64,000 bases of DNA from Virgibacillus_P tibetensis. GTDB taxonomy: Bacteria; Bacillota; Bacilli; Bacillales; Amphibacillaceae. Made by a program: the position numbers and the translations under genes. The stretch covers positions 310,001 through 374,000 of the forward strand of contig NZ_JARZFX010000002.1 in the NCBI RefSeq assembly GCF_036026595.1, given 5' to 3'. Below, in pieces: positions 8,447 to 16,249 of this stretch (its first letter is position 1; each line of letters starts with the position of its first letter). The notes beneath the pieces are model-generated. The model searched no databases. It saw nothing but the letters and a program-made list of their open reading frames with translations, and had not been told where the DNA came from.

Positions 8447-9247
8447 GTGACACGCAGGATAGGAATTGATGCTGGGGCTACGCTTACGAAAATTGCTTAT
8501 GAGGACAGAGGACATATGCATGTGAAATCATACGCTAATCAGGAGATGGATCAGCTTATCCAATGGTTACAAATCACCAACCAAAGTGCTTTCCTCAGTC
8601 TTACTGGCGGGAAAAGCACCTATTTGCAGGATGCCTCCCAGCAAAAAAGTGAACAAATAGAAGAGTTCAAGGCAATTACAGCCGGAACACGTCATTTATT
8701 ATATGAAGAAACAGGAAAAATACCTGATGATTTCATCTTAGTAAGTATTGGTACAGGAACCTCGATCTTTCGCGTAATAGGTGATGATTATGAACGTTTA
8801 CTTGGCAGTGGAATTGGGGGAGGGACATTCATGGGATTAGGTACCCTTCTCACAGGTAAAAAAGATTACCATGAATTAATAGAGCTCGCTGCGGAGGGAA
8901 ATTACAAGAACAGTGATTTATTGGTGAAAGACATTTATGATACATCTGCAGCTCCACTTTCCGGTAACCTGACAGCAGCAAATTTCGGAAAGGCACATAT
9001 AAATGACGTTGCCCTAGCCGATCAACTGGCAAGTCTTGTCAGGTTAATCGGGGAAACCATCCTGCTGTTATCCACTCAAGCAGCTGCATCACAGCAGGTT
9101 GAAAAGATTGTGTTTACCGGAAGTACTTTGACTGGCAATGAGGCTCTAAAAGAAGTACTAAGTGGTTTTCGTGATATACTTCCATACGAACCTGTTTTCC
9201 TGGAGAAAGGTGCATATGCAGGAGCAATTGGCGCATTATACAGTTAG
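8447..9247 (+). CDS. coaW: Type II pantothenate kinase
   Basis: Phosphorylates pantothenate in the first step of coenzyme A synthesis. At 266 residues it matches staphylococcal/Bacillus CoaW. It has an N-terminal phosphate-binding motif 'RIGIDAGATLTKIAYED', then 'LVSIGTGTSIF' and 'GSGIGGGTFMGLGTLLTG' of the actin-like fold, and 'KIVFTGSTL' near the C-terminus. The start is GTG at 8447 with GGAG upstream. It stands alone between the PrsW-like gene and a repeat block. Confidence 0.92.
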   Translation: MTRRIGIDAGATLTKIAYEDRGHMHVKSYANQEMDQLIQWLQITNQSAFLSLTGGKSTYLQDASQQKSEQIEEFKAITAGTRHLLYEETGKIPDDFILVSIGTGTSIFRVIGDDYERLLGSGIGGGTFMGLGTLLTGKKDYHELIELAAEGNYKNSDLLVKDIYDTSAAPLSGNLTAANFGKAHINDVALADQLASLVRLIGETILLLSTQAAASQQVEKIVFTGSTLTGNEALKEVLSGFRDILPYEPVFLEKGAYAGAIGALYS

Positions 9248-9299
9248 AAAATTTACAATTGTTAATAGCATTGAATTCATCACAGAGGTGCTAAACAGC

Positions 9300-9487
9300 A
9301 TGTCAAAAAAACAATAGTTACAATAGGAATAAATGGAGTATTAGAGGGCGGTCCAAAAAGCCTTGTAAACCAAAAGCAAATAACTAATACAGAAGTAGGC
9401 ACTGACTTTTCAGCAGTGTCTTTATCTTTTCTTAAGGCTAATTTTTCATGGCAAGTTACTATTTACATAAAATGCGACGTAGCTGCA
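9300..9487 (+). pseudogene. Possible frameshifted gene remnant
   Basis: An ATG at 9300 with AGAGGTG upstream opens only five codons (MSKKQ, stop). The reading frame breaks at a run of seven A. With one extra base in that run it continues as MSKKTIVTIGINGVLEGGPK and runs into the repeat element at about 9463. I do not recognise the product. It is either a decayed gene truncated by the repeat or chance. Confidence 0.2.
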
Positions 9488-9994
9488 ATGTTGATTTCCG
9501 CTTCGGACAGTCGCTTTCACCACTCCGGGTACAAGTGCAACATCTGCTCAGCTTCATTTCATTCGCTTTGCAGTGTTTTCTTTGCCGCTGGGCACGGCTT
9601 CAGCCTCGGGCTAACAGGATGTTAGTCATGAAGGCGTTGCGACAGGACGTCGCGTTTTTAGCCTTCCATCCCCACAAAACCACCGCTGCGGGGTCTTCAG
9701 ACTCGTGCTGTTCCCGCAGGAGTCTACTGCCCTACGCTCCAATCAACAATTACAAAAAGCGAGAAATTATGAATTAAAGTAATAGATAAATATATAACAG
9801 AGCACACCATCAGCGGAGGAAAAACACGAAGACTCCTGCGGGAGGAAAGGCATCGGTGAGACCCCGCAGTGCAACAGCACAAGGAGGTTCACCAGCCGCC
9901 CGCGGAAAGCGTAGTGTATTTTCCGTAGCGGAATAAGAAAGGCACTCTCAATAGTAGAAGAATCCAAATTTTCACTACGTCGCAGTTTATATTA
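9463..9994. repeat. Inverted pair of GC-rich dispersed repeats
   Basis: Most of the gene-free stretch 9248-10170. The outer ends are inverted: ATAAAATGCGACGTAG near 9463 and CTACGTCGCAGTTTAT near 9976. Inside are two oppositely oriented 37-bp cores, 9688-9724 and 9831-9867, both reading GCGGGGTCT...TCCCGCAGGAGTC. The left copy is bounded by GTTGATT (9490) and AATCAAC (9741-9747), so it spans about 258 bp. From memory, this GCGGGGTCTCA...CCCGCAGGAGTC sequence is widely dispersed between genes in Bacillaceae; I could not check that here. Open frames across it are non-coding artefacts of its high GC. Confidence 0.7.
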
Positions 9995-10101
9995 ACTGCT
10001 AACTAAATTTTATCATTGTAAAAAAACACAAGTGCCTCACTGCAATACTGCTATCCTTTTGTACAGAGTAATCGCAGGTACAGGTACAGTGCCAATTTTT
10101 T
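9995..10101. repeat. Intergenic repeat, copy B
   Basis: Second copy of the element at 5959-6085, same orientation, with shared blocks ACTGCTAACTAA, GTAAAAAA-CACA, CCTTTTGTAC and GCAGGTACAG. It abuts the inverted element ending at 9994. Confidence 0.6.
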
Positions 10102-10170
10102 TTAGAAAACAGACTTTCTTAATCATATCTGCTCAGTTTTTTATACAAAACTAACCCCATAAAAAACATG

Positions 10171-10482
10171 TTATTCCAGTTTTAATTTATCCATAAGCCT
10201 CCTTACCTTCAACGCTTCTAACGCAGAAGTTTTATAATCTATAGAAACTATAGCAATCTCCCCATCCTGTTTTTCTACATGAAACCATATATTAACTGCA
10301 CTTCCAGCTGGCAGATTACTTATTGGCACGATTACTTCCTCTTTCCATTCTTCTATCAAAATAACTGCCTGATCATTATTTTCCAATCGATCAAGCACAG
10401 CTTTCGTTTCCCATTCAGGTTGCTGGTAGAAGCCAATCGACAGAATTATAAATTGTAAATACATCGCACTATTTATGCCCAC
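10171..10482 (-). CDS. DUF3006-family small protein with hydrophobic N-terminus
   Basis: The C-terminal 70 residues ('AVLDRLENNDQAVILIEEWK' to 'VSIDYKTSALEALKVRRLMD') match the DUF3006 fold and are paralogous to the protein at 12025-12288. The shared pattern is LDR.E.ND.AVIL.EE...E.IV....LP.GS.VN..FH.EK..G...I.SID. A hydrophobic stretch precedes it (SAMYLQFIILSIGF), giving 103 residues, longer than usual. I chose GTG at 10482 because GAGGTG lies six bases upstream; an ATG at 10500 lacks a site. The N-terminal extension could be a membrane segment or a sign of a lost original start. Function unknown. Confidence 0.6.
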   Translation of the reverse strand: MGINSAMYLQFIILSIGFYQQPEWETKAVLDRLENNDQAVILIEEWKEEVIVPISNLPAGSAVNIWFHVEKQDGEIAIVSIDYKTSALEALKVRRLMDKLKLE

Positions 10483-10689
10483 ATTAATCACCTCATGCAT
10501 TTTCTATCATTATCCCAGGATTTTAAAATACATGCACATCGCTAAAATAGTAGAACTAGTAATAGAAACAAAATGGAAAATGTCTTTTTACTGGGGCAAA
10601 CATCCATAATCATCCCACCAACCATGTACAAAACAAGATTTTCATTAAATCGAATCCAAATTCTATCACATCTGGCATTTATACAGTGA

Positions 10690-10719
10690 TTCTGATAATC
10701 TTTAAGTAGATTATCAGAA
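10690..10719. promoter_or_regulatory. 12-bp inverted repeat upstream of the MBL lipoprotein gene
   Basis: TTCTGATAATCT and AGATTATCAGAA are perfect inverted arms separated by TTAAGT. They end seven bases before the GGAGGA site of the gene at 10737. It could be an operator or an mRNA hairpin that masks the ribosome binding site; the sequence does not decide. Confidence 0.55.
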
Positions 10720-10736
10720 CGTTTGGAGGAACAATT

Positions 10737-12014
10737 ATGCATAAAAACTTCTTACTATCCATGATACTGGCAATTGGCCTGGTAGCATGTGGACAGGGGG
10801 CCAGCCAGGATAGCGCACCAGAAACCAGCGAAGACCATTCAGGGACCACTGCTTCCGAAATCAAAAAGGAATTGATAGAAGAAGATAACGAAATAGAAGC
10901 CGAAGAAGAAGCAGAAGAAAGAAAGTCTGCTTCCGAAACAACAGCCACAGCAGATAATCAGCCTTCCTCAGACTTGGAGGTTCACTATATTGATGCAGGC
11001 CAGGCAGATGCTACTCTTTTAAAATTTAAGGATGAGGAGGAATCCTATACTGTCTTATACGATACTGGGGATTGGAGAAGGAATGATGTAGTCAATTACT
11101 TGGCCGCACAAAACATCTCATCGATTGACCTGATCGTAGTGAGTCACCCGGATGCAGATCATATTGGGCAATTAGCGGAAATTGTTACTACATATGATAC
11201 AGGTGAGGTCTGGTTGTCCGGGAATGAAAGTTCATCCCAAACCTTCCAACGGGCTATTGAGGCAGTCCTAACCAGCGGTGCAGATTTTCACGAACCGAGA
11301 ACCGGGGAAGAACATGAAATTGGACCTTTAAAGATAGACGTCCTCTATCCTGCTAGCATTTCAGGTAAATCCAACGAGGAATCAGTCTCCTTAAAATTTT
11401 CTTATGGAAACAGCAGCTTTCTCTTCACTGGAGATGCTAGGAAAAAGGAAGAAATGGACATGGTAAATAGCGGAATGAATTTAAATGCCACTATTTTGCA
11501 GCTTGGGCATCATGGCTCCAACACATCCAGTGACACAGCTTTTATTAATGCAGTCCGCCCTGAAGTAGCCATCTATAGCGCAGGAGCAAATAATAGCTAC
11601 GGGCACCCTCATGCCGAGGTTATCACATATTTTCAAGACTCCGGAATAGACCTCTACGGTACCGATGTTCATGGCACGATTATTGTAACAACAGATGGAA
11701 ACGACTATACTATTTTGACGAATAGAGACGGCACGATCAGCCCAAAGAGTACCGGTACCTCATCCAGCAGTCCTGATGCAAAAGAAGAGGTAGAGGATAC
11801 AGAGGCAGAAGGAAGTACAGCAAATTCAACATGTATAGATATAAATAAGGCATCTTTCGAGGAAGTACAGGAAATTATTCACATTGGGCCAGCAAGAGCT
11901 GAGGAGCTAATTGACCTGAGACCATATCAGTCGCTCGATGATCTTACGAAAATAAGTGGATTAGGACCTGCTCGCATATCCGACATAAAAAGCCAGGGAT
12001 TAGCTTGTGATTAG
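10737..12014 (+). CDS. ComEC-like metallo-beta-lactamase lipoprotein with C-terminal HhH domain
   Basis: Exported lipoprotein of 425 residues. A signal peptide ends in the lipobox LVAC (C18), then an acidic low-complexity linker (about 20-78). A metallo-beta-lactamase domain similar to the C-terminal domain of ComEC/Rec2 follows (about 80-335). Metal-site motifs are SHPDADH (137-142), TGD (231-233), LGHHGS (258-260) and YGHPH (288-292). After a second acidic linker comes a ComEA-like helix-hairpin-helix pair (366-425, 'IDINKASFEEVQEI', 'IGPARAEELIDLRPY', 'GLGPARISDI'). MBL plus DNA-binding HhH on the outer face suggests extracellular nuclease activity or DNA uptake help, but this is inference. 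A DUF3006 gene follows after 10 bp, probably in the same operon. Confidence 0.85.
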   Translation: MHKNFLLSMILAIGLVACGQGASQDSAPETSEDHSGTTASEIKKELIEEDNEIEAEEEAEERKSASETTATADNQPSSDLEVHYIDAGQADATLLKFKDEEESYTVLYDTGDWRRNDVVNYLAAQNISSIDLIVVSHPDADHIGQLAEIVTTYDTGEVWLSGNESSSQTFQRAIEAVLTSGADFHEPRTGEEHEIGPLKIDVLYPASISGKSNEESVSLKFSYGNSSFLFTGDARKKEEMDMVNSGMNLNATILQLGHHGSNTSSDTAFINAVRPEVAIYSAGANNSYGHPHAEVITYFQDSGIDLYGTDVHGTIIVTTDGNDYTILTNRDGTISPKSTGTSSSSPDAKEEVEDTEAEGSTANSTCIDINKASFEEVQEIIHIGPARAEELIDLRPYQSLDDLTKISGLGPARISDIKSQGLACD

Positions 12015-12024
12015 GAGGTTGAAA

Positions 12025-12288
12025 ATGAAAGGTATACTGGATCGATTTGAAGATAACGACATAGCAGTCATTCTCGTAGAGGAAATAAACGAAGAGATGA
12101 TTGTTTCAAAAGATAAATTACCTGAGGGTAGCGATGTGAACACATACTTTCATATTGAAAAGAGAAACGGGAAATTAGAGATCATTTCCATTGATACTTC
12201 TTCAAGAAAAAAAGAAGCACAGCAATCATCTGACCTGATGAAAAAGCTGCGGGCAAAGAGCAGTGGGGGGAAGTTCAGGAAGAAGTAG
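12025..12288 (+). CDS. DUF3006-family protein
   Basis: An 87-residue protein, starting at ATG 12025 behind AGGAGG. The upstream GTG in the same frame would swallow that site and overlap the preceding gene. The conserved pattern is LDRFEDNDIAVILVEE then LPEGSDVNTYFHIEK, matching DUF3006; its role is unknown. I recall DUF3006 genes commonly sitting beside ComEC-like MBL genes, as here, which suggests a shared process. The tail is basic (KKLRAKSSGGKFRKK). A paralogue lies on the other strand at 10171-10482, on the opposite side of the MBL gene. Confidence 0.8.
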   Translation: MKGILDRFEDNDIAVILVEEINEEMIVSKDKLPEGSDVNTYFHIEKRNGKLEIISIDTSSRKKEAQQSSDLMKKLRAKSSGGKFRKK

Positions 12289-12368
12289 ACTACAGAGCTT
12301 CCGTAAAAGGATAGACTGCTTCCTGCGAATGAATAAAATAGATAACCGTCTTTAATTTGGAGGATCTT

Positions 12369-12845
12369 ATGAACAAGTGGTTTTATTTCAATTTTTTCGT
12401 AATTGTATTGGCAGCATGGAACTTAATCAATAAACAGCTTTTCTCAAATTTCCAGCCACATCTTCTGTTTGGAACAGTGGGATTGGTCTTCATATTATTT
12501 AATTGGACCCGGCATGCTGTATTCTCTACCATCCGATCAAGCTCAGATAGAAACAAGAAAATAAGATTTGCAAATCTATCTAAGAAGGTACTGCCTTTTC
12601 ATAGATGGATTGGTACAAGCGCTCTTATTTTCATTGGAATTCATGCAGCTTTTGTGATTAATACCTATGGTTTTCAATGGCAAAACATGAAATTAGCAAG
12701 CGGAATCTTAACCGCTCTGGTATTATCCGGGGTTGTAATTACTGGTTGGATGCGCCGAATTAGACCGTCGGGGAGAAAACGAATGGCTCATCTGCGACTG
12801 GGAATAGTAATGTTCTTCTTGGTATTAATGCATTTAATTTTATAA
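12369..12845 (+). CDS. Small four-helix membrane protein with two-haem histidine pattern
   Basis: A 158-residue protein with about four hydrophobic segments (roughly 5-20, 30-48, 80-98, 112-128) plus a C-terminal one (143-158). Histidines H78 and H92 lie 14 residues apart in one helix, and H141 and H155 lie 14 apart in the last. That spacing is typical of helices carrying two stacked b-type haems, as in ferric reductase/NOX transmembrane domains. I see no FAD or NADPH domain. The start at 12369 follows GGAGG; a TTG four codons upstream overlaps it. It is probably a haem-binding membrane electron carrier. It lies 80 bp after the DUF3006 gene. Confidence 0.65.
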   Translation: MNKWFYFNFFVIVLAAWNLINKQLFSNFQPHLLFGTVGLVFILFNWTRHAVFSTIRSSSDRNKKIRFANLSKKVLPFHRWIGTSALIFIGIHAAFVINTYGFQWQNMKLASGILTALVLSGVVITGWMRRIRPSGRKRMAHLRLGIVMFFLVLMHLIL

Positions 12846-13172
12846 GCATTTCCTATAATTGAGAGGCTGATTACTGATTAACTGGTCAACTAAACTATTC
12901 CCTGGGAAATAATTTATCGAATTTTGTTCTATCATAAGGAAGCCTTCCTTGTCATGTAAAACAAAAGAAGGCTTTGCATCTAACGCTTCACTAGCAATTG
13001 TCACCTTATCCACTTGAATCCATTTCGTTACTGTTATTGCAAGCCATATACTGATTGGTATTAATATGCAGGTTAAAAGAAGATATGGCAACAGATATGG
13101 TCCGATAGTTCGAAATGTTTCTGCTGTAAAATATAAACCAAAGTAAATAACAAGGGCCCCTTTACTGAACAA
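12840..13172 (-). CDS. Hypothetical membrane protein, possibly a remnant
   Basis: A 110-residue frame opening with TTG without a convincing binding site. Two adjacent hydrophobic segments (about 5-20 and 25-47) are followed by a polar tail (VDKVTIASEALDAKPSFVLH...). It overlaps the haem-type gene by six bases at its 3' end. It lies downstream of the terminator that closes the ribokinase operon. Another frame upstream (to 13288, beginning MPVTMLNRTKSANRVLFIL) could be its original N-terminus separated by a frameshift. I do not recognise it. Confidence 0.3.
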   Translation of the reverse strand: MFSKGALVIYFGLYFTAETFRTIGPYLLPYLLLTCILIPISIWLAITVTKWIQVDKVTIASEALDAKPSFVLHDKEGFLMIEQNSINYFPGNSLVDQLISNQPLNYRKCL

Positions 13173-13234
13173 TAGAAAACTTGTTGGACAAACAACCTAT
13201 AAGTGTATCGTACTAATTTACTCGGTACAGCCAA

Positions 13235-13262
13235 AATAAAAAGCACCCTATTGGCGCTTTTC
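13235..13262 (-). terminator. Terminator of the ribonucleoside operon
   Basis: On the minus strand AGCGCC-aatag-GGTGCT forms a 6-bp stem (one G-U pair) followed by TTTTTATTTT. It lies about 30 bp beyond the ribokinase stop codon. Confidence 0.7.
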
Positions 13263-13291
13263 GTTCTGTTTAGCATAGTTACCGGCATGTA

Positions 13292-14185
13292 TTACATAAC
13301 AGGCACTAATTCTTCAGGCAACTGAATTTGAGCACCCCGCTGTGTTACAACATAGCCTGCTATCATAATGGCAAATTCAATAGATTTCTGGAGGCTGTAC
13401 TTCTTACAATACGCAAAAGCAAGTGCACCGTTAAAAGCGTCTCCGGCACCTGTTGTATCAATTACCTTAACCATTCTGGCAGGGACCCAGCCACTTTGTT
13501 TTCCATCTGAAAAATAGGCACCCTTTTTTCCTAACGTAACGACTACCACCTTCACACCTTTATTCAGAAGCGACTGACATGCTATCTCAATATCCTTATC
13601 TGTATTAATACGCATTCCCGTTAAGGTAGACAGCTCAGTCTCATTTGGTGTCAGTATATCTACACTGGAGAGAATGCTCTCCGAAAGCGCTTGTGCTGGT
13701 GCAGGATTTAATATAACAGGTATCCCGTTCTTTTCTGCAAGATTCAAAGCAGTTATCACAGATACCAATGGAATCTCCAATTGTAACAATAAAGTATCTG
13801 AAGACATGATAAGCTTTTCTGCATCTTGTACTGATTCAGGTGTTACATGGAAATTGGCACCCTTTACTAGGATAATTGCATTCTCTCCTGTCTCACTAAC
13901 TTGAATGAGAGCATTTCCTGTATCACCTGACCTTTGCACATGGTGCGTAGAAACAGAATTATCCTGAAGGTTTTTAAGTGCCTGGTTCCCAAAATCATCT
14001 TGACCAACACAGCCAACAAATTCTACCTCCGCCCCCAGCTGTGCTATCGTTACAGCTTGGTTTGCACCCTTTCCGCCAAATAAAGTGTCATAGGTGGAAC
14101 TATGAATAGTTTCACCTGGCTTTACAATGTCCGGAACATGATATAGAACATCTATATTTATACTACCTATTACAGTTATCTTCAT
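13292..14185 (-). CDS. rbsK: Ribokinase (PfkB family)
   Basis: Phosphorylates ribose released by the neighbouring nucleoside hydrolase. 297 residues, full length. Sugar-binding N-terminus 'MKITVIGSINIDVLYHV', PfkB signature 1 'GGKGANQAVTIAQLGAEVEFVG', 'ILNPAPA', 'LTPNETELSTLTG', and the catalytic anion-hole motif 'DTTGAGDAFNGALAFA'. It lies 12 bp downstream of the hydrolase gene and is the last gene before a terminator. No ribose transporter lies in the operon, so intracellular nucleosides are the likely ribose source. Confidence 0.93.
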   Translation of the reverse strand: MKITVIGSINIDVLYHVPDIVKPGETIHSSTYDTLFGGKGANQAVTIAQLGAEVEFVGCVGQDDFGNQALKNLQDNSVSTHHVQRSGDTGNALIQVSETGENAIILVKGANFHVTPESVQDAEKLIMSSDTLLLQLEIPLVSVITALNLAEKNGIPVILNPAPAQALSESILSSVDILTPNETELSTLTGMRINTDKDIEIACQSLLNKGVKVVVVTLGKKGAYFSDGKQSGWVPARMVKVIDTTGAGDAFNGALAFAYCKKYSLQKSIEFAIMIAGYVVTQRGAQIQLPEELVPVM

Positions 14186-14197
14186 CCTGTTTCTTCC

Positions 14198-15181
14198 TCA
14201 TTTGCGTTGTTTTATCTTGTGATCATCATCAGGCAATTTACTTGCTGTCTCTATTGCATCAATAAACAGTTGAACAAATTGCTCGCGGTCTAAAGTGTGA
14301 AGAACATGGACATTTTTTGGAAATGGTGTCCTCTGTTTATAATCGACCACTGTTGTGCCTTTTGTCAATTCCCCCTGTGTTTCAATTGCTACATAACAGT
14401 TATCACCAATGAAAAGCGTTGGATTTACAGTGTACGCTACCGCACATAGATCATGTAACCGGATATTTTTAGCATGATCAACCTCGTCGAAAGCAGTCTC
14501 TATTGCTGCTTTTTTATAAAAGTCTAGAAGTTCGACAACTAGCTTCGACAAGTCTGTCCCAATTTCTTCAATTCGTTTTACATCATTTTCATTTAGAAAT
14601 GCCTTATGTGTCACATCCAGCCCACTCATAACAATAGGTACACCTGAACGAAAAACAATATCAGCAGCATGCGGGTCACTGTACACATTAAACTCTGCGG
14701 TCGGTGTCACATTTCCACCTACTGCTGCTCCGCCCATAAATGAAATGTAGGAAATTTTATTTTTAACCTCAGGGTGGGCTAATAACAGTGCTCCAATATT
14801 AGTTAAAGGGCCAGTTGCAATAATCAGTGTTTCCTCTTCATTTTCCATAATTGTTTTATACATAGCCTGAATTGCGGTAAGGCTACTCTCTTCAACTTGT
14901 GGTTCAGGGAAATTAATTCCCCCGAGTCCATTCGTGCCATGAACATTATCAGCAAATAACAGTTCACGAATAAAAGGGCCTTCCAATCCACGTGCCACTT
15001 CTATCGTCTGATTCAGATAACTTGTAATTGCTCTGGCGTTATACGCTGTTATTTCCTGAGCTTGATTTCCTGCTTCAGTTGTAATTAATCGAACATCTAA
15101 CTCTGGACGAGTAAAAGCAAGTAGTATAGCCATTACATCATCTATGCCAGGATCACAGTCAATAATTACTGGAATACTCAT
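14198..15181 (-). CDS. Inosine/uridine-preferring nucleoside hydrolase
   Basis: Cleaves the N-glycosidic bond of ribonucleosides to base plus ribose. 327 residues. The calcium-binding signature near the N-terminus reads IDCDPGIDDVMAIL; further family blocks are 'ARGLEGPF', 'GTNGLGGI', 'ETLIIATGPLTNIGALL', 'EFNVYSDPHAADIVF' and 'LHDLCAVAY'. It lies between a LacI regulator and ribokinase, a compact salvage unit giving ribose 5-phosphate and free base. Which nucleosides it prefers cannot be read from sequence. Confidence 0.92.
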   Translation of the reverse strand: MSIPVIIDCDPGIDDVMAILLAFTRPELDVRLITTEAGNQAQEITAYNARAITSYLNQTIEVARGLEGPFIRELLFADNVHGTNGLGGINFPEPQVEESSLTAIQAMYKTIMENEEETLIIATGPLTNIGALLLAHPEVKNKISYISFMGGAAVGGNVTPTAEFNVYSDPHAADIVFRSGVPIVMSGLDVTHKAFLNENDVKRIEEIGTDLSKLVVELLDFYKKAAIETAFDEVDHAKNIRLHDLCAVAYTVNPTLFIGDNCYVAIETQGELTKGTTVVDYKQRTPFPKNVHVLHTLDREQFVQLFIDAIETASKLPDDDHKIKQRK

Positions 15182-15202
15182 TTATAGTTCACTTCCCTTA
15201 AA

Positions 15203-16204
15203 TTATATGTTAGCTGTGCTACTCCTAATTACTAATGTTGGTTCACAAAAAAGAGATTCAGTTGGTTCCTTTTCTATTTGCTTCACAAGCAGGTTTACAC
15301 TTTCCTGTCCCATCTTATATGTATCCTGACGAATGGTTGTAAGTTTGGGACTTAGAACGTTACAAAATGGAATGTCATCAAAACCAATCACAGAAAGCTG
15401 ATCCGGTATTGCAATCCCAAGTTCGTTAGCGGCTTCATACACACCACAAGCCATTAAATCATTATGTGTAAAAATTGCAGTTACATCACTCGTTTGGAGA
15501 AAACGTTTCGCTTCACTATACGCTGAATCCATATCATAATTTCCATCAATAATATGATGGAACGGGATCTGTACTCCCTTTTCTTTCATCGCCATCAAAA
15601 AACCCTGAAGACGCTTCTCGGAGTTACTAATACCAGACGGACCTGTCATGCAGGCAATATTTCTATGACCCAGTTCGAGTAAATGATTACCAGCTAAATA
15701 ACCCCCTTGAAGGTTATCAATAGATACTCCAGGTGCTATATTCTGATCATTGCCACGATCCACTAAGACAAATGGGATTTGCGAATCTGTCAGATAGAAC
15801 TCATTCTCTGCTGATAGTCTGTTCATACTTGCCAATAACATGCCGTCCACCTGACGTTCCTTTAACAACCTTATATATCTCTTTTCTTTTTCAGGATTGT
15901 CATCTGAATTGCAAATGATGAGGCTGTATCCCTGTCGTGCTGCTTCATCTTCTGCTCCCCTGCAAATCTGTGCAAAATACGGATTTAAGATATTCGGTAC
16001 CATTAACCCCAGCACATTTGATTTTTTGGTAATTAAACCTCTAGCAAATTGGTTTGGCTGGTAGTTCAGTTTTGCAACGGTTTGTAATATTTTCTGTCTT
16101 GTTTCATTTGTCATGCCTTCTGATTTATTATTCAAAACACGCGAAACAGTAGAGATGGAATAGCCTGTCTCACGTGCGATGTCCTTAATTGTGTACTTTG
16201 TCAA
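15203..16204 (-). CDS. LacI-family regulator of the ribonucleoside operon
   Basis: Repressor of 333 residues. The N-terminal helix-turn-helix 'YTIKDIARETGYSISTVSRV' with hinge 'NKSEGMTNETRQKIL' is joined to a periplasmic-binding-protein-like effector domain (about 60-330). It is the first gene of the operon with the nucleoside hydrolase (21 bp gap) and ribokinase, so autoregulation with ribose or a nucleoside as inducer is likely. Two CG-centred boxes upstream (16227-16249) are plausible operators. It resembles RbsR, but without a ribose transporter I leave the symbol open. Confidence 0.9.
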   Translation of the reverse strand: MTKYTIKDIARETGYSISTVSRVLNNKSEGMTNETRQKILQTVAKLNYQPNQFARGLITKKSNVLGLMVPNILNPYFAQICRGAEDEAARQGYSLIICNSDDNPEKEKRYIRLLKERQVDGMLLASMNRLSAENEFYLTDSQIPFVLVDRGNDQNIAPGVSIDNLQGGYLAGNHLLELGHRNIACMTGPSGISNSEKRLQGFLMAMKEKGVQIPFHHIIDGNYDMDSAYSEAKRFLQTSDVTAIFTHNDLMACGVYEAANELGIAIPDQLSVIGFDDIPFCNVLSPKLTTIRQDTYKMGQESVNLLVKQIEKEPTESLFCEPTLVIRSSTANI

Positions 16205-16226
16205 GTTGTCACCTTTCTCTTTTAAG

Positions 16227-16249
16227 AAAACGTTTTACTAAAACGTTAT
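16227..16249 (-). promoter_or_regulatory. Paired LacI-type operator boxes
   Basis: AAAACGTTTT (16227-16236, perfect palindrome) and AAAACGTTAT (16240-16249) lie 23-45 bp upstream of the LacI-type gene. CG-centred A/T-flanked palindromes are the usual shape of LacI-family operators, so autoregulation is likely. A CcpA role is possible. Confidence 0.55.

Noticed and set aside
9416..9777. Two overlapping open frames of 69 and 109 codons
   Set aside because: They lie inside the GC-rich inverted repeat, have no ribosome binding site and no recognisable composition.
13073..13288. 71-codon minus-strand frame after ribokinase
   Set aside because: It crosses the ribokinase terminator; kept only as a possible 5' part of a frameshifted remnant noted at 12840-13172.
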